In this document: one piece after another, positions 33,614 through 41,843 of the stretch
Layout of the letters: every line of letters begins with the position of its first letter
Numbering within the stretch: position 1 is the stretch's first letter
NCBI RefSeq assembly: GCF_009604405.1
Contig: NZ_WEGK01000005.1
Span: 248,001-312,000, forward strand
Direction: 5' to 3'
DNA: 64,000 bases
Source of the DNA: Nocardia macrotermitis
GTDB lineage: Bacteria; Actinomycetota; Actinomycetes; Mycobacteriales; Mycobacteriaceae
Translations under genes and position numbers: made by a program
Notes under the pieces: model-generated
Told to the model about the DNA's origin: nothing
Database searches by the model: none
Seen by the model: the letters and a program-made list of their open reading frames with translations, nothing else

Positions 33614-34615
33614 CTACTGATCCTGGTGCACCAGCGGGCTCAGCGCCTTACCGGCGAGCTCCAGCACTCCCGGCTCGTGCCCGTTGGTGACCATGTTGAC
33701 GATGATTCCGTCCACGCCGTGGTCCAGCACGCGCCGCTGAATCTGCTCGGCGACATCGTCGGGGGTGCCGACGAACTGGCGGTCGCTCAGATCCGCACCG
33801 CCCTGCTGGGCGGACAGGTCGGCCTGCAACTTACGGGCGCGATCGCCGTCGGCATTGATGATCGCGAAGGCCAGGAAGCTGGTCTCCAGGGTCGCCGGAT
33901 CGCGGTCGTTCTCCTCGCAGCGGGCGCGCACCGCGTCCATCTTGCGCGGCAGTTCGCTCGCATTGCAGATGATGTTGAGGTGATCGGCGTAGCGCGCGGC
34001 CATGCCGAAGGTCTTCTTCTCCCCGCCGCCGCCGAGCATGATCGGCAGGTCGTCGCGAATTCGCGGCTCGTTCAACGCTTCCCGGGTGTGGTACCACTTG
34101 CCGTCGAAGGTGGGGTGCTGGCCGTGCAGCATCGGCGCGATGATCGCCAGCGCCTCCTCCAGCCGCTCGAAACGCTCGGTGAAGGTGCCGAATTCGTACC
34201 CGTACCCGATGTGCTCGAACTCGAACCAGCCCGCGCCGATGCCCAGCACCGCGCGCCCGCCGCTGACCACGTCGAGGGTGGTGACGGTCTTGGCCAGCAT
34301 CGCCGGATTCCGGTAGGTGTTCCCGGTTACCAAGGTGGACAACTGGATTCGCTCGGTCGCGGTGGCCAGCGCGCCCAACGCGGTGTACGCCTCGAGCATC
34401 GGCTCCTCGGGCGCACCGAGATTCGGCAGCTGATAGAAGTGGTCCATCACGAACGCGGCGTCGAACCCCGCCGCCTCCGCCGCCCGCGCCTGCTCGATCA
34501 CCGACGGGAACAGCTCCCGCGGCGAGGCCGCATGACTGAAGTGCGGCATCTGATAGCCCAACCGGATCCGCCGCTTACCGCCCGGCCCGGAACCCTGCGT
34601 CTGTGCGTTCGTCAT
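33614..34615 (-). CDS. LLM-class (probably F420-dependent) oxidoreductase
   Basis: A 333-residue luciferase-like TIM-barrel protein. Signatures are RLGYQMPHFSHA at the start, AAEAAGFDAAFVMDHFYQLP, RIQLSTLVTGNTYRNPAML, VLGIGAGWFEFEHIGYGYEFG and LPIMLGGGGEKKTFGMAARY. This pattern is that of F420-dependent LLM proteins of actinomycetes rather than FMN monooxygenases. The substrate is unknown. The ATG at 34615 starts just before the barrel. Downstream on its strand is a strong terminator. Confidence 0.88.
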   Translation of the reverse strand: MTNAQTQGSGPGGKRRIRLGYQMPHFSHAASPRELFPSVIEQARAAEAAGFDAAFVMDHFYQLPNLGAPEEPMLEAYTALGALATATERIQLSTLVTGNTYRNPAMLAKTVTTLDVVSGGRAVLGIGAGWFEFEHIGYGYEFGTFTERFERLEEALAIIAPMLHGQHPTFDGKWYHTREALNEPRIRDDLPIMLGGGGEKKTFGMAARYADHLNIICNASELPRKMDAVRARCEENDRDPATLETSFLAFAIINADGDRARKLQADLSAQQGGADLSDRQFVGTPDDVAEQIQRRVLDHGVDGIIVNMVTNGHEPGVLELAGKALSPLVHQDQ

Positions 34616-34683
34616 GGGGGAAACGCTATGACCTGGAGTGCACTCCAAGTCAACGGGAACGGCCGCGGTTTCGCTGTCAGCGA

Positions 34684-34956
34684 TCAGTCGTGCTTGCTGA
34701 GGTACTCCACGTACATCGGGCGCAGCACCTCGGCGATCTCGCCGTCCCCGGCGTGCACGTAATCGTCCAGCATCGGCAGCACGTATTTGATGTCGGCCGC
34801 GCTCTCGTCGACGTTGCCGGTGGCGGCCTCGGCGGCGGGGATCTGCTCCAGCAACCGCCACAGGAAGCGCACGTCACCGTGGCGCACCGCGTACTTGACG
34901 GCACGGTCGTGCAGTTCCTTCGACGAGAGCTTCTCCAGATCCGCGACATCGGCCAT
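34684..34956 (-). CDS. Conserved small hypothetical protein
   Basis: A 90-residue soluble, helical protein (MADVADLEKLSSKELHDRAV; FLWRLLEQIPAAEAATGNVD; EIAEVLRPMYVEYLSKHD). Codon use and amino acid pattern are those of a real gene, and a standalone small protein of this style occurs in related actinomycetes as I recall. No domain or motif is recognised. It precedes the LLM oxidoreductase on the same strand by 68 bp, so the two may share a transcript. Confidence 0.75.
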   Translation of the reverse strand: MADVADLEKLSSKELHDRAVKYAVRHGDVRFLWRLLEQIPAAEAATGNVDESAADIKYVLPMLDDYVHAGDGEIAEVLRPMYVEYLSKHD

Positions 34957-35025
34957 GAGGGAAACTCTATCGGCTCGGACCGCGCGGGTCTCGCGCGTTG
35001 CGGGAATTCGTGCTGCCATGGAGGT

Positions 35026-35406
35026 ATGACACAGCAACCGTCGATGCACTTCGCCGTGAAACGTGTCTACGACACGCCCGATCCGGACGACGGTCGGCGG
35101 GTGCTCGTCGACCGGCTCTGGCCGCGCGGGATCAGCAAACAGCGGGCGCACATCGATGAGTGGCTCAAGGACGTCACGCCGTCGACCGATCTGCGCCGCT
35201 GGTTCCATGCCGATCCGCAACATCGCGGCGCGGAGTTCGCCAGCAGGTATCGGAGCGAACTCGAGGACGACGCACACCGGCAAGGGCTCGAGCAGCTGCG
35301 GGAGTTGCGCGCGTCCGGTCCGGTGACTCTGGTGACCGCGGTGAAAGACCTTGCGCACAGCCATATCCCGGTGCTGCTCGCGCAGTTCGGCGAAGAACTT
35401 CCCTGA
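35026..35406 (+). CDS. DUF488 family protein (YeaO-like)
   Basis: A 126-residue protein with the DUF488 signatures VKRVYDTPDPDDGRRVLVDR, LWPRGISK, WLKDVTPSTDLRRWFHADP and VTLVTAVKDLAHSHIPVL. The family is widespread and has no established activity. GAGG stands just before the ATG, and the gene is divergent from the small gene at 34684. Confidence 0.88.
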   Translation: MTQQPSMHFAVKRVYDTPDPDDGRRVLVDRLWPRGISKQRAHIDEWLKDVTPSTDLRRWFHADPQHRGAEFASRYRSELEDDAHRQGLEQLRELRASGPVTLVTAVKDLAHSHIPVLLAQFGEELP

Positions 35407-35521
35407 GCGTTCGCGACGCCCGCGGGGTCGCCGCATCGGGTCTGCCGCCGCTGAAACGCGAGGCTCATCGCCGCTGAAACCGTTCGAGCAGCGGATATTT
35501 CGCGATTCGGCAGCCGATTCG

Positions 35522-35674
35522 ATGGATGATTCGCTGAGATACATATCACACCGGGGCATCGGCCCTGCACACCCGGTCGAGCCGCACGTTAACGGGAACT
35601 TCACCAACACGCTCGCTGAACCGGCGAGCCGGATCGGTGAAATCGCAGTAACGTCGGATGTGCGGGCCGCGTAG
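35522..35674 (+). CDS. Possible 50-residue ORF upstream of phoH2
   Basis: A short frame beginning MDDSLRYISHRGIGPAHPVE and ending in a TAG at 35674, in the otherwise empty 417-bp gap before phoH2. In mycobacteria a small antitoxin gene (phoAT) precedes phoH2. I cannot say that this frame is its homologue. It lies 150 bp before phoH2 rather than overlapping it. Confidence 0.25.
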   Translation: MDDSLRYISHRGIGPAHPVEPHVNGNFTNTLAEPASRIGEIAVTSDVRAA

Positions 35675-35723
35675 GTGTGGTTCGTACGGGAGGTCCTGAT
35701 CGTGGCTGAGCAACTCAGTGCGA

Positions 35724-35805
35724 GGGGGCCGGCACCCGGCCCTCGGGTCGAATGACCACAGGGCGGACCGGTCCAGCGAGATAGGTCCGGGCGGGTGTAG
35801 CCCGG
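35724..35805 (+). promoter_or_regulatory. Structured leader of phoH2
   Basis: Three inverted repeats are packed into 82 bp: GGGCCGG/CCGGCCC with a 3-nt loop (35726-35742), the palindrome GGACCGGTCC (35765-35774) and CCGGGC/GCCCGG with a 7-nt loop (35787-35805). The last ends 5 nt before the AAAGGAG ribosome-binding site, so it could influence translation initiation. Confidence 0.45.
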
Positions 35806-35823
35806 GCAACAAAGGAGCCCACC

Positions 35824-37221
35824 GTGACTGATGCACGCTCCGTCATCGCTTCCTCGAATGCCCGCTCCGATGTGAGCGGAGGCTCCGGAAAGGGAGCCCA
35901 CACCGCCGGTTCCGGCGATAAATCCGGGTCGAAGACCTTCGTGATCGATACCTCCGTACTGCTGTCGGACCCCTGGGCCATCACGCGCTTCGGCGCGAAC
36001 CAGGTCGTCCTGCCGCTGGTGGTGATCAGCGAACTCGAGGCCAAACGCCACCATCACGAACTCGGTTGGTTCGCGCGCGAATCGCTTCGGCTGCTGGACG
36101 ATCTGCGTATCGAATACGGCCGGTTGGACGAGCCGATTCCGATCGGATCCGAGGGCGGTACGCTCCACGTCGAGCTCAACCACACCGATCCGGAGGTGTT
36201 GCCGGTCGGATTCCGCACCGACACCAACGATTCCCGCATCCTGGCCTGCGCGCTCAATCTCGCCGCCGAGGGACGCACGGTCGTGCTGGTGTCGAAGGAT
36301 ATTCCGTTGCGGGTCAAGGCCGGTGCGGTGGGTCTGCAGGCCGACGAATACCACGCGCAGGACGTCGTCACCTCCGGCTGGACGGGGATGACCGAACTCG
36401 AGGTCGCCGCCGACGTCGTGGACCGGCTCTACGCCGACTCCTCGATCGATCTGGACGAGGCCCGGGATCTGCCCTGCCACACCGGAATTCGCCTGCTGGG
36501 CACGAACGGCAGCGCGCTGGCGCGGGTGACCGCGGACAAACGGGTGCAGTTGGTGCGCGGTGACCGGGAGGCGTTCGGGCTGCACGGGCGTTCGGCCGAA
36601 CAGCGCGTCGCGCTGGACCTGCTGCTGGACGAGAGCGTCGGCATCATCTCCCTCGGCGGCAAGGCGGGCACGGGTAAATCCGCGCTGGCGCTGACCGCGG
36701 GCCTGGAAGCGGTGCTGGAGCGGCGAACTCAGCGCAAGGTGGTGGTCTTCCGTCCGCTCTACGCCGTCGGTGGGCAGGAACTGGGCTATCTGCCCGGATC
36801 CGAGAGCGAGAAGATGGGCCCCTGGGCGCAGGCGGTGTTCGACACCCTCGACGGACTGGCCAGTCCCGAGGTGATGGAGGAGGTGCTCGCGCGCGGCATG
36901 CTGGAGGTGTTGCCGCTCACGCACATTCGCGGTCGGTCGCTGCACGATTCGTTCGTGATCGTCGACGAGGCGCAGTCGCTCGAGCGCAATGTGCTGCTCA
37001 CGGTGCTGAGCCGGTTGGGCAGCGGGTCGCGGGTGGTGCTCACGCACGATGTGGCCCAGCGCGACAACCTGCGTGTCGGGCGACACGACGGCGTCGCCGC
37101 GGTGATCGAGAAGCTCAAGGGGCATCCGCTGTTCGCGCATGTCACCCTGACCCGCAGCGAGCGGTCGCCGATCGCCGCGCTGGTGACGGAGATGTTGGAG
37201 GAGTACGGCCCGAACGCCTGA
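35824..37221 (+). CDS. phoH2: PhoH2-type protein: PIN RNase fused to PhoH ATPase
   Basis: A 465-residue fusion. After a disordered Ser/Gly-rich lead (1-38), a PIN domain starts with [19 protein letters not shown] and includes the acidic positions in [19 protein letters not shown] and [12 protein letters not shown]. The PhoH helicase-like ATPase follows from about residue 255: Walker [14 protein letters not shown], Walker [16 protein letters not shown], and [10 protein letters not shown]. Mycobacterial PhoH2 unwinds and cleaves RNA and works as a toxin-like module. The GTG is preceded by AAAGGAG at 6 nt. It corresponds to Rv1095. Confidence 0.93.
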   Translation: MTDARSVIASSNARSDVSGGSGKGAHTAGSGDKSGSKTFVIDTSVLLSDPWAITRFGANQVVLPLVVISELEAKRHHHELGWFARESLRLLDDLRIEYGRLDEPIPIGSEGGTLHVELNHTDPEVLPVGFRTDTNDSRILACALNLAAEGRTVVLVSKDIPLRVKAGAVGLQADEYHAQDVVTSGWTGMTELEVAADVVDRLYADSSIDLDEARDLPCHTGIRLLGTNGSALARVTADKRVQLVRGDREAFGLHGRSAEQRVALDLLLDESVGIISLGGKAGTGKSALALTAGLEAVLERRTQRKVVVFRPLYAVGGQELGYLPGSESEKMGPWAQAVFDTLDGLASPEVMEEVLARGMLEVLPLTHIRGRSLHDSFVIVDEAQSLERNVLLTVLSRLGSGSRVVLTHDVAQRDNLRVGRHDGVAAVIEKLKGHPLFAHVTLTRSERSPIAALVTEMLEEYGPNA

Positions 37222-37350
37222 TTTCGGGCGAATTCGCAGCATCCGAAAATCTCGGGGAATCGGCGGGTATATTGCGCCGAGATACCTGTTCGGCTGCGTT
37301 TCGGTGAAACACCAGTGATTCGCTGATTTGTAGCAGGACACCGGCTTCGA

Positions 37351-37387
37351 GTTGCCGATGGTCCGCGCTGTGCGGGCCATCGGCAAC
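37351..37387 (+). other. Long hairpin just before the LGFP lipoprotein gene
   Basis: A perfect 11-bp stem, GTTGCCGATGG with CCATCGGCAAC, holds a loop that itself contains CCGC/GCGG. It ends 8 nt before the GAGAGG ribosome-binding site. It may terminate the phoH2 transcript or act in the leader of the next gene. Confidence 0.5.
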
Positions 37388-37406
37388 CTCCCTCGAGAGG
37401 ATGGAT

Positions 37407-37976
37407 ATGCACCACTTCGCTCGACGTTCGGCCGCGACGACCATGACGCTGGCCGCGGCGGCGCTGCTGTTCACCGCCGCGTGCAGCAGCAACGACAGCA
37501 GTTCCAGCAGCTCGTCCACCACCAACGCCGCCGCCACCTCGGCGACCGGCGCCGCGAACGAATCCGGCGCGAATCAGTCCGGGGCCAACGAATCCGGCGC
37601 GAACGCGGCCGGTGGCGAGACCAAGATCCAGACCCCGAACGGCGAGATCAGCGTCTCCGGGCATCTGCTGGCCAAGTACAACGAGATGGGCGGTCCCGCC
37701 GGTGCTCTCGGCGCACCCACCGGCAAATCGGTGAGCGGCCCGGACGGCGGCTCCTGCCAGGAGTTCACCGGCGGCGCGATCTGCTGGAGCGAGAAGACCG
37801 ACGCGCACGTGGTCTGGGGCGAGATCCGCAAGGCGTGGGACGGCCACGGTGGCATCAACGGCAAGCTCGGCTACCCGACTACCGACGAGAAGGACATCGC
37901 CAACGGCAAGCAGAGCGACTTCACCGGCGGCACCATCACCTGGGTGAACAACCAGACGTCGGTGACCGAGAAGTAA
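37407..37976 (+). CDS. LGFP-repeat lipoprotein
   Basis: A 189-residue lipoprotein. The signal peptide ends in the lipobox LFTAAC-SSN (cysteine at about residue 26). The mature start is a Ser run followed by short ANESGANQSGAN repeats as a wall-spanning linker. The last 110 residues carry LGFP-type repeats (GALGAPTGKSVSGPDGGS; GKLGYPTTDEKDIANGKQSD) ending GGTITWV. The ATG at 37407 is preferred over 37401 because GAGAGG abuts the earlier one. It resembles the secreted LGFP protein at 21952. Confidence 0.88.
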   Translation: MHHFARRSAATTMTLAAAALLFTAACSSNDSSSSSSSTTNAAATSATGAANESGANQSGANESGANAAGGETKIQTPNGEISVSGHLLAKYNEMGGPAGALGAPTGKSVSGPDGGSCQEFTGGAICWSEKTDAHVVWGEIRKAWDGHGGINGKLGYPTTDEKDIANGKQSDFTGGTITWVNNQTSVTEK

Positions 37977-38009
37977 GTCCGCTTCGCACCGTGCGGCATT
38001 CGTGCCGCG

Positions 38010-38042
38010 CAACAGCCCGGGAACCCTGTTCCCGGGCTGTTG
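38010..38042. terminator. Terminator after the LGFP lipoprotein gene
   Basis: A perfect 14-bp stem (CAACAGCCCGGGAA with TTCCCGGGCTGTTG) and 5-nt loop, followed by TAC. Confidence 0.88.
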
Positions 38043-38087
38043 TACGGTAGATCCCCGTTTCGGTCCTCGACTAGGTAGGTTGACCGC

Positions 38088-38948
38088 GTGCAAACTCTCT
38101 TGACCGACCGTGAGCTGCTGGAATCGCTTGCGCCGGTGGTGGAAGACAATCTCCGGCGACACATCGCCGCCGCCGACGGCTGGCAGCCGCAGGACTATGT
38201 GCCCTGGGACGACGGCCGCAATTTCGCCTTCCTCGGTGGAAAGGATTGGGAGCCCGCGCAATCCGAGCTCGGCGAGGTCGCGAAGCTGGCGTTGAGCGTC
38301 GGGGTGCTGATCGCCGACAACCTGCCGTCGTACCATCGCGAGATCGGCAGGTATCTGCGGATCGGTCCGTGGTGGCGTTGGGTGGGGCGGTGGACCGCCG
38401 AGGAGAATCGGCATTCGATCATGCTCCGGAACTATCTGACGCTCACCCGCGCGGTCGATCCGGTCGAGTTGGAGCGGATGCGGATGGCGCACATGACGAC
38501 CGGATTCCGCCGTCCCGCACTGCATCTGCCGGATGTGCTGGCGGTCGGCGCGTTCGAGGAGCGGGCGTCCGCGATCCGGCATCGCAACACCGCGGCGTTG
38601 CGGGAGAACGCGATCGTCACCGCGATGTCCGATCGGATCGCCGCCGACGACGAACTGCAATCGGAATTCTTCGCCGATCTCGTCGCCGCGACGTTGACTC
38701 TCACGCCCGATCAGACCCTGCGCGCGATCGCGGATCAGGTCGCGACCTTCGCCGTTCCCGAGGTCACCCTCGCCGACGGTCGTTCCGGTACCGAGGTGCT
38801 GGCCGCGGCCGGAATCTACGATCCGGCCCGCGAGGCCGAGCTCGTCTTCACGCCGCTGCTGGCCCGCTGGGAGGTGTTCACCCGCACCGATCTCGGCGCG
38901 GAAGGGGAGCAGGCCCGCGCCGAACTGGCGCACCTGGCCGTCGGGTAG
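38088..38948 (+). CDS. desA2: DesA2-like acyl-ACP desaturase homologue with altered metal ligands
   Basis: A 286-residue member of the soluble acyl-ACP desaturase fold. Compared with the plant enzyme, the second ligand pair is intact (WTAEENRHS) and the third is present (FEERASAIRH). The first Glu is Asp (D77 in ADNLPSYHRE). The fourth motif, normally DExxH, reads D187-D-E-L-Q191, so the Glu is Asp and the His is Gln. The di-iron site is therefore probably incomplete and classical desaturation doubtful. It corresponds to Rv1094, although here it follows phoH2. GTG start. Confidence 0.88.
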   Translation: MQTLLTDRELLESLAPVVEDNLRRHIAAADGWQPQDYVPWDDGRNFAFLGGKDWEPAQSELGEVAKLALSVGVLIADNLPSYHREIGRYLRIGPWWRWVGRWTAEENRHSIMLRNYLTLTRAVDPVELERMRMAHMTTGFRRPALHLPDVLAVGAFEERASAIRHRNTAALRENAIVTAMSDRIAADDELQSEFFADLVAATLTLTPDQTLRAIADQVATFAVPEVTLADGRSGTEVLAAAGIYDPAREAELVFTPLLARWEVFTRTDLGAEGEQARAELAHLAVG

Positions 38949-39044
38949 TCAGCGACTGACGAGCGTCATGGCAGACGGCGTTATCGGCACGTGTGTCAGC
39001 GGCGGTCGAGCGCTGCGGCCGGGCGGGCGTGTCGGCGGGCAGCC

Positions 39045-39485
39045 TCAGCGGCGGACGGCCTTCCAGATGCCGCTGACCGTGCCGCGCAGGAAGTTCTCCC
39101 AGCTGAAGTGGTCGTGCCAGAGGGTGATGCGGCCGTCGACGAGTTCGAACGTGCCGCACACCCAGAAGCCGATCTCGACCGGGCCCGCCCGCAGGTAGTC
39201 GGTGCGTTCGGTCAGCACGGTGTCGCCCTCGGAGACGGGACGGCCGTCGGCCTCGATCGCGATGTGGTTCAGATCGACGCGGAAGCCGAAGGAATCACGC
39301 GACAGGCCGCGCAGCAGACCGCCGACGCGGCCGATGCCGCGCACATCGGGCAGTGAGGTGTTCTTCCAGACGATATCGGGGTCGAGCAGCTCGAGCGCCT
39401 CGTCCACCGCGCTCATCTCCAACGCCGCGAAGAATTCGCGCACCGTGGTGATCGCGTCCTGCCGTAGCTCGGGTTTATCGGACAT
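39045..39485 (-). CDS. Limonene-1,2-epoxide hydrolase family protein
   Basis: A 146-residue SnoaL/NTF2-like protein. The catalytic Asp-Arg-Asp set of limonene epoxide hydrolases is matched by TERTDYLRAG (Arg and Asp) and TLWHDHFSWENFL (Asp). LLDPDIVWKNTSLPDVRG supplies the Trp/Asn region. It probably opens a lipid or terpenoid epoxide with water, as mycobacterial EphG does. The substrate is unknown. Confidence 0.85.
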   Translation of the reverse strand: MSDKPELRQDAITTVREFFAALEMSAVDEALELLDPDIVWKNTSLPDVRGIGRVGGLLRGLSRDSFGFRVDLNHIAIEADGRPVSEGDTVLTERTDYLRAGPVEIGFWVCGTFELVDGRITLWHDHFSWENFLRGTVSGIWKAVRR

Positions 39486-39642
39486 GCCTCCGACTGTATG
39501 CCGCGACGGGGTCCGAATCCATGGAATCGGGGCCCGTTCGGCCTGCCGTGTTCGTCGGTTCCGCCGCTTTTGTTCGTGGGCACAAGTGAGTGACGGTTTC
39601 GGTGTGGCCGGTTCGCGCCGGTGACGGGGCTGGTCGGTCGGT

Positions 39643-40386
39643 TCAGGTGGTGGGTGGTGAGTCGGGGGCGTTCGCCGCGCGGGTGGCGATGAGGGTGGTC
39701 AGGCCGTCGAGGATGCGGTCGATGCCGAAGTTCAGGGCGTTGTTGCGGGCGGCGGGCGGCGCGGGTTCGCCGAAGGCCGCGACGGTGTGCGGGTAGCGAT
39801 CGGCCCGGTCGGCCAGGACGCGGGTCAGTTCGGCGGCCATGTGGTCCTCTACGCCGCTCTCGCTCAGGGTGGCGCGGGCGAAGGTCTGGGCCAGGCCCGA
39901 GAGCAGGGCGAGGGTGTCCAGGCGTTCGGGGGCGGTCATACCGCTGTCGGCGAGGGGAGCCAGACCGGCCTCGAACCAGTCGAGTTCGTTGGGGCCGTAG
40001 GGGCGGGTGCTGATCAGCAGGCCGAGCGTCCAGGTGTGGGCGCAGAACATCTCGTAACTCGTCACGCACCAGGCGCGCAGTTGGGCCCGCCAGGGCGGTT
40101 CGGCCGAATCCCGCGTTGCCGCAACGAGATCCGGCGGATTGCTCATCGCGGCGTCCAGCATCAGCGCGGTCAGTTCGGCCTTGCCGGGGACGTAGCGGTA
40201 CAGCGCCATCTTCGCGCAGCCGAGTCGTTCGGCCAGGCGCTGCATCGAAAGGTTGTCCAGCCCTTCGGAATCCGCGAGCGCGATCGCCTCGGTGACGATC
40301 CGGTCCAGTGAGAGCGAGGGTTTGGGCCCGCGCTTGGGCCGCTGCTGGGTGCCCCACAGCAGTTCGATAGCGGTCGGTCCGGTCAT
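39643..40386 (-). CDS. TetR family regulator
   Basis: A 247-residue TetR-type repressor. The N-terminal HTH is LSMQRLAERLGCAKMALYRY, preceded by LDRIVTEAIALADSEGLD. The C-terminal ligand domain matches the TetR_C group (WRAQLRAWCVTSYEMFCAHT). The ATG at 40386 is chosen because the region upstream contains the shared operator. It is divergent from an FAD monooxygenase, which is its likely target. Confidence 0.9.
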   Translation of the reverse strand: MTGPTAIELLWGTQQRPKRGPKPSLSLDRIVTEAIALADSEGLDNLSMQRLAERLGCAKMALYRYVPGKAELTALMLDAAMSNPPDLVAATRDSAEPPWRAQLRAWCVTSYEMFCAHTWTLGLLISTRPYGPNELDWFEAGLAPLADSGMTAPERLDTLALLSGLAQTFARATLSESGVEDHMAAELTRVLADRADRYPHTVAAFGEPAPPAARNNALNFGIDRILDGLTTLIATRAANAPDSPPTT

Positions 40387-40410
40387 CTCACCATCCTTGC
40401 CGATCGGGTC

Positions 40411-40464
40411 TTGACTTCGAAACTGTGTCCATCGTACGCTAATTTGCGTCCGACAGACACAGTT
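40411..40464 (+). promoter_or_regulatory. Promoter and operator between tetR and monooxygenase
   Basis: Perfect 9-bp half sites AACTGTGTC (40421-40429) and GACACAGTT (40456-40464) are 26 bp apart. A TTGACT (40411-40416) and TACGCT (40435-40440) pair with 18-bp spacing is interleaved, so a bound repressor would cover the monooxygenase promoter. An inner GTACGC/GCGTCC pair could be a second site. Confidence 0.65.
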
Positions 40465-40483
40465 AAGGAAACCGGAGCTCACC

Positions 40484-41674
40484 ATGCGTAATCAGACCGT
40501 TCTCATCTCCGGCGCGAGCATCGCCGGACCCGCCCTGGCCTACTGGCTGCACCGCTACGGCTTCGAGGTCACCGTGGTCGAGCGCGCGCCGGAACTGCGG
40601 CCGGGCGGGCAGGCCATCGACTTCAAGGGGCCCACCCATCGCACCGTGCTCGAGCGGATGGGCGTGTGGGAGGAGATCGTGCGGCAGCGGACCGGTAAGA
40701 CCGATCTGGTCTTCGGCGATGACGACGGCCGCGAATTGGCCGTCATATCAGGCGATTTCACCGGCGGCGACGTGGAGATCCTGCGCGGCGACCTGGCCCG
40801 GATCCTCTACTCGCGGACCGCGGGCGAGTGCGAGTACCTGTTCGGCGATTCGATCAGCGCGCTCACCGAGACCGCCGAGGGGGTGCACGTCGAATTCGAG
40901 CGTGGGCCCGCGCGCACCTTCGATCTGGTCTTCGGCGCCGACGGAATCCACTCCCGGGTGCGTCGGCTGGCCTTCGGGCCCGAGGCCGATTATGTCCGCC
41001 ACCTGGGCTATTACTACTGCATCGCCGGTGCGCCCGGCTGGGGTCACGATGCCAACGGGCCGCGGGTGCGGGGGCGCGCGGCGGCCTACAACGCGCCGGG
41101 ACGGCTGGCCGTGCGCGGTGGGGCGAAGGCGGCGCACCAGTACGTCTTCGCCGCGCCGGTGCTCGATTTCGCCCGCGACGACGTGGCCGCGCAGCAGCGA
41201 TTGATCGCCGAGCGGTTCGCCGGACTCGGCGGGCCGGTCCCCGCGATGCTGACCGAACTGCCCGGACTCGACGCGTTCTACCTGGACTCGATCAGCCAGG
41301 TCGAGATGAAGGGGCGGTACACCACCGGGCGGATCGCGTTGATCGGTGATGCGGCGTACGGAAATACGTTGGGCGGCTTCGGAACCGGGCTCGCGGTCGT
41401 CGGGGCCTACGTGCTGGCCGGCGAATTGGCCAGGGCCGGAGGGGAATACGCGGGTGCGTTCGCACGGTACGACGAGATCATGCGGCGCTACGCCAAGATC
41501 GCGGGCAACACCAACGCCGGGCGCTTCCTCGCGCCGCGGACCGCGCGGGGCATCGCGATGCGCAACTGGTTCGTCGGGTCGCGGACGTTCTCGCTGATGA
41601 CGCGGTTCGGCGACAACGCCGCCAAGGATATCGATCTGGTGGATTATCCGGCCGTGGTCGGTGCGGGCGAGTGA
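40484..41674 (+). CDS. FAD-dependent monooxygenase (class A, TetX/PHBH-like)
   Basis: A 396-residue flavoprotein hydroxylase. The dinucleotide fold starts VLISGASIAGPALAYWLHRY, then VVERAPELRPGGQAIDF. A DG-type motif is DLVFGADGIHSRVRRL, and the FAD ribityl GD motif is GRIALIGDAAYGNTLGGFGT. Such enzymes hydroxylate aromatic or polyketide compounds, and some inactivate drugs such as tetracyclines or rifamycins. The divergent TetR gene and its operator suggest inducible detoxification or catabolism (inference). Confidence 0.9.
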   Translation: MRNQTVLISGASIAGPALAYWLHRYGFEVTVVERAPELRPGGQAIDFKGPTHRTVLERMGVWEEIVRQRTGKTDLVFGDDDGRELAVISGDFTGGDVEILRGDLARILYSRTAGECEYLFGDSISALTETAEGVHVEFERGPARTFDLVFGADGIHSRVRRLAFGPEADYVRHLGYYYCIAGAPGWGHDANGPRVRGRAAAYNAPGRLAVRGGAKAAHQYVFAAPVLDFARDDVAAQQRLIAERFAGLGGPVPAMLTELPGLDAFYLDSISQVEMKGRYTTGRIALIGDAAYGNTLGGFGTGLAVVGAYVLAGELARAGGEYAGAFARYDEIMRRYAKIAGNTNAGRFLAPRTARGIAMRNWFVGSRTFSLMTRFGDNAAKDIDLVDYPAVVGAGE

Positions 41675-41792
41675 GTTCGGTCGAGCCGCCGGTGTGGTGG
41701 GTATCGTTGCGGCGTACCGAGATTCGGGACACCGAGGCTCGAAGGTGGAGCGGTGGCGAGGCTCCGGCCGGCGGGGTGGGATCGGGGGCGTA

Positions 41793-41831
41793 GGTGGATC
41801 CGGTGACATCGGCCGGTCGACCGGATCCACC
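41793..41831. terminator. Bidirectional terminator between monooxygenase and fum
   Basis: A perfect 12-bp stem GGTGGATCCGGT with ACCGGATCCACC, enclosing 15 nt, between convergent genes. Confidence 0.75.
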
Positions 41832-41843
41832 CTGGGGCGCCGG

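Noticed and set aside
33063..33620. A repeat protein encoded through the 45-bp array (either strand)
   Set aside because: All frames stay open only because the period is divisible by three. There is no ribosome-binding site, signal or recognisable flanking domain.
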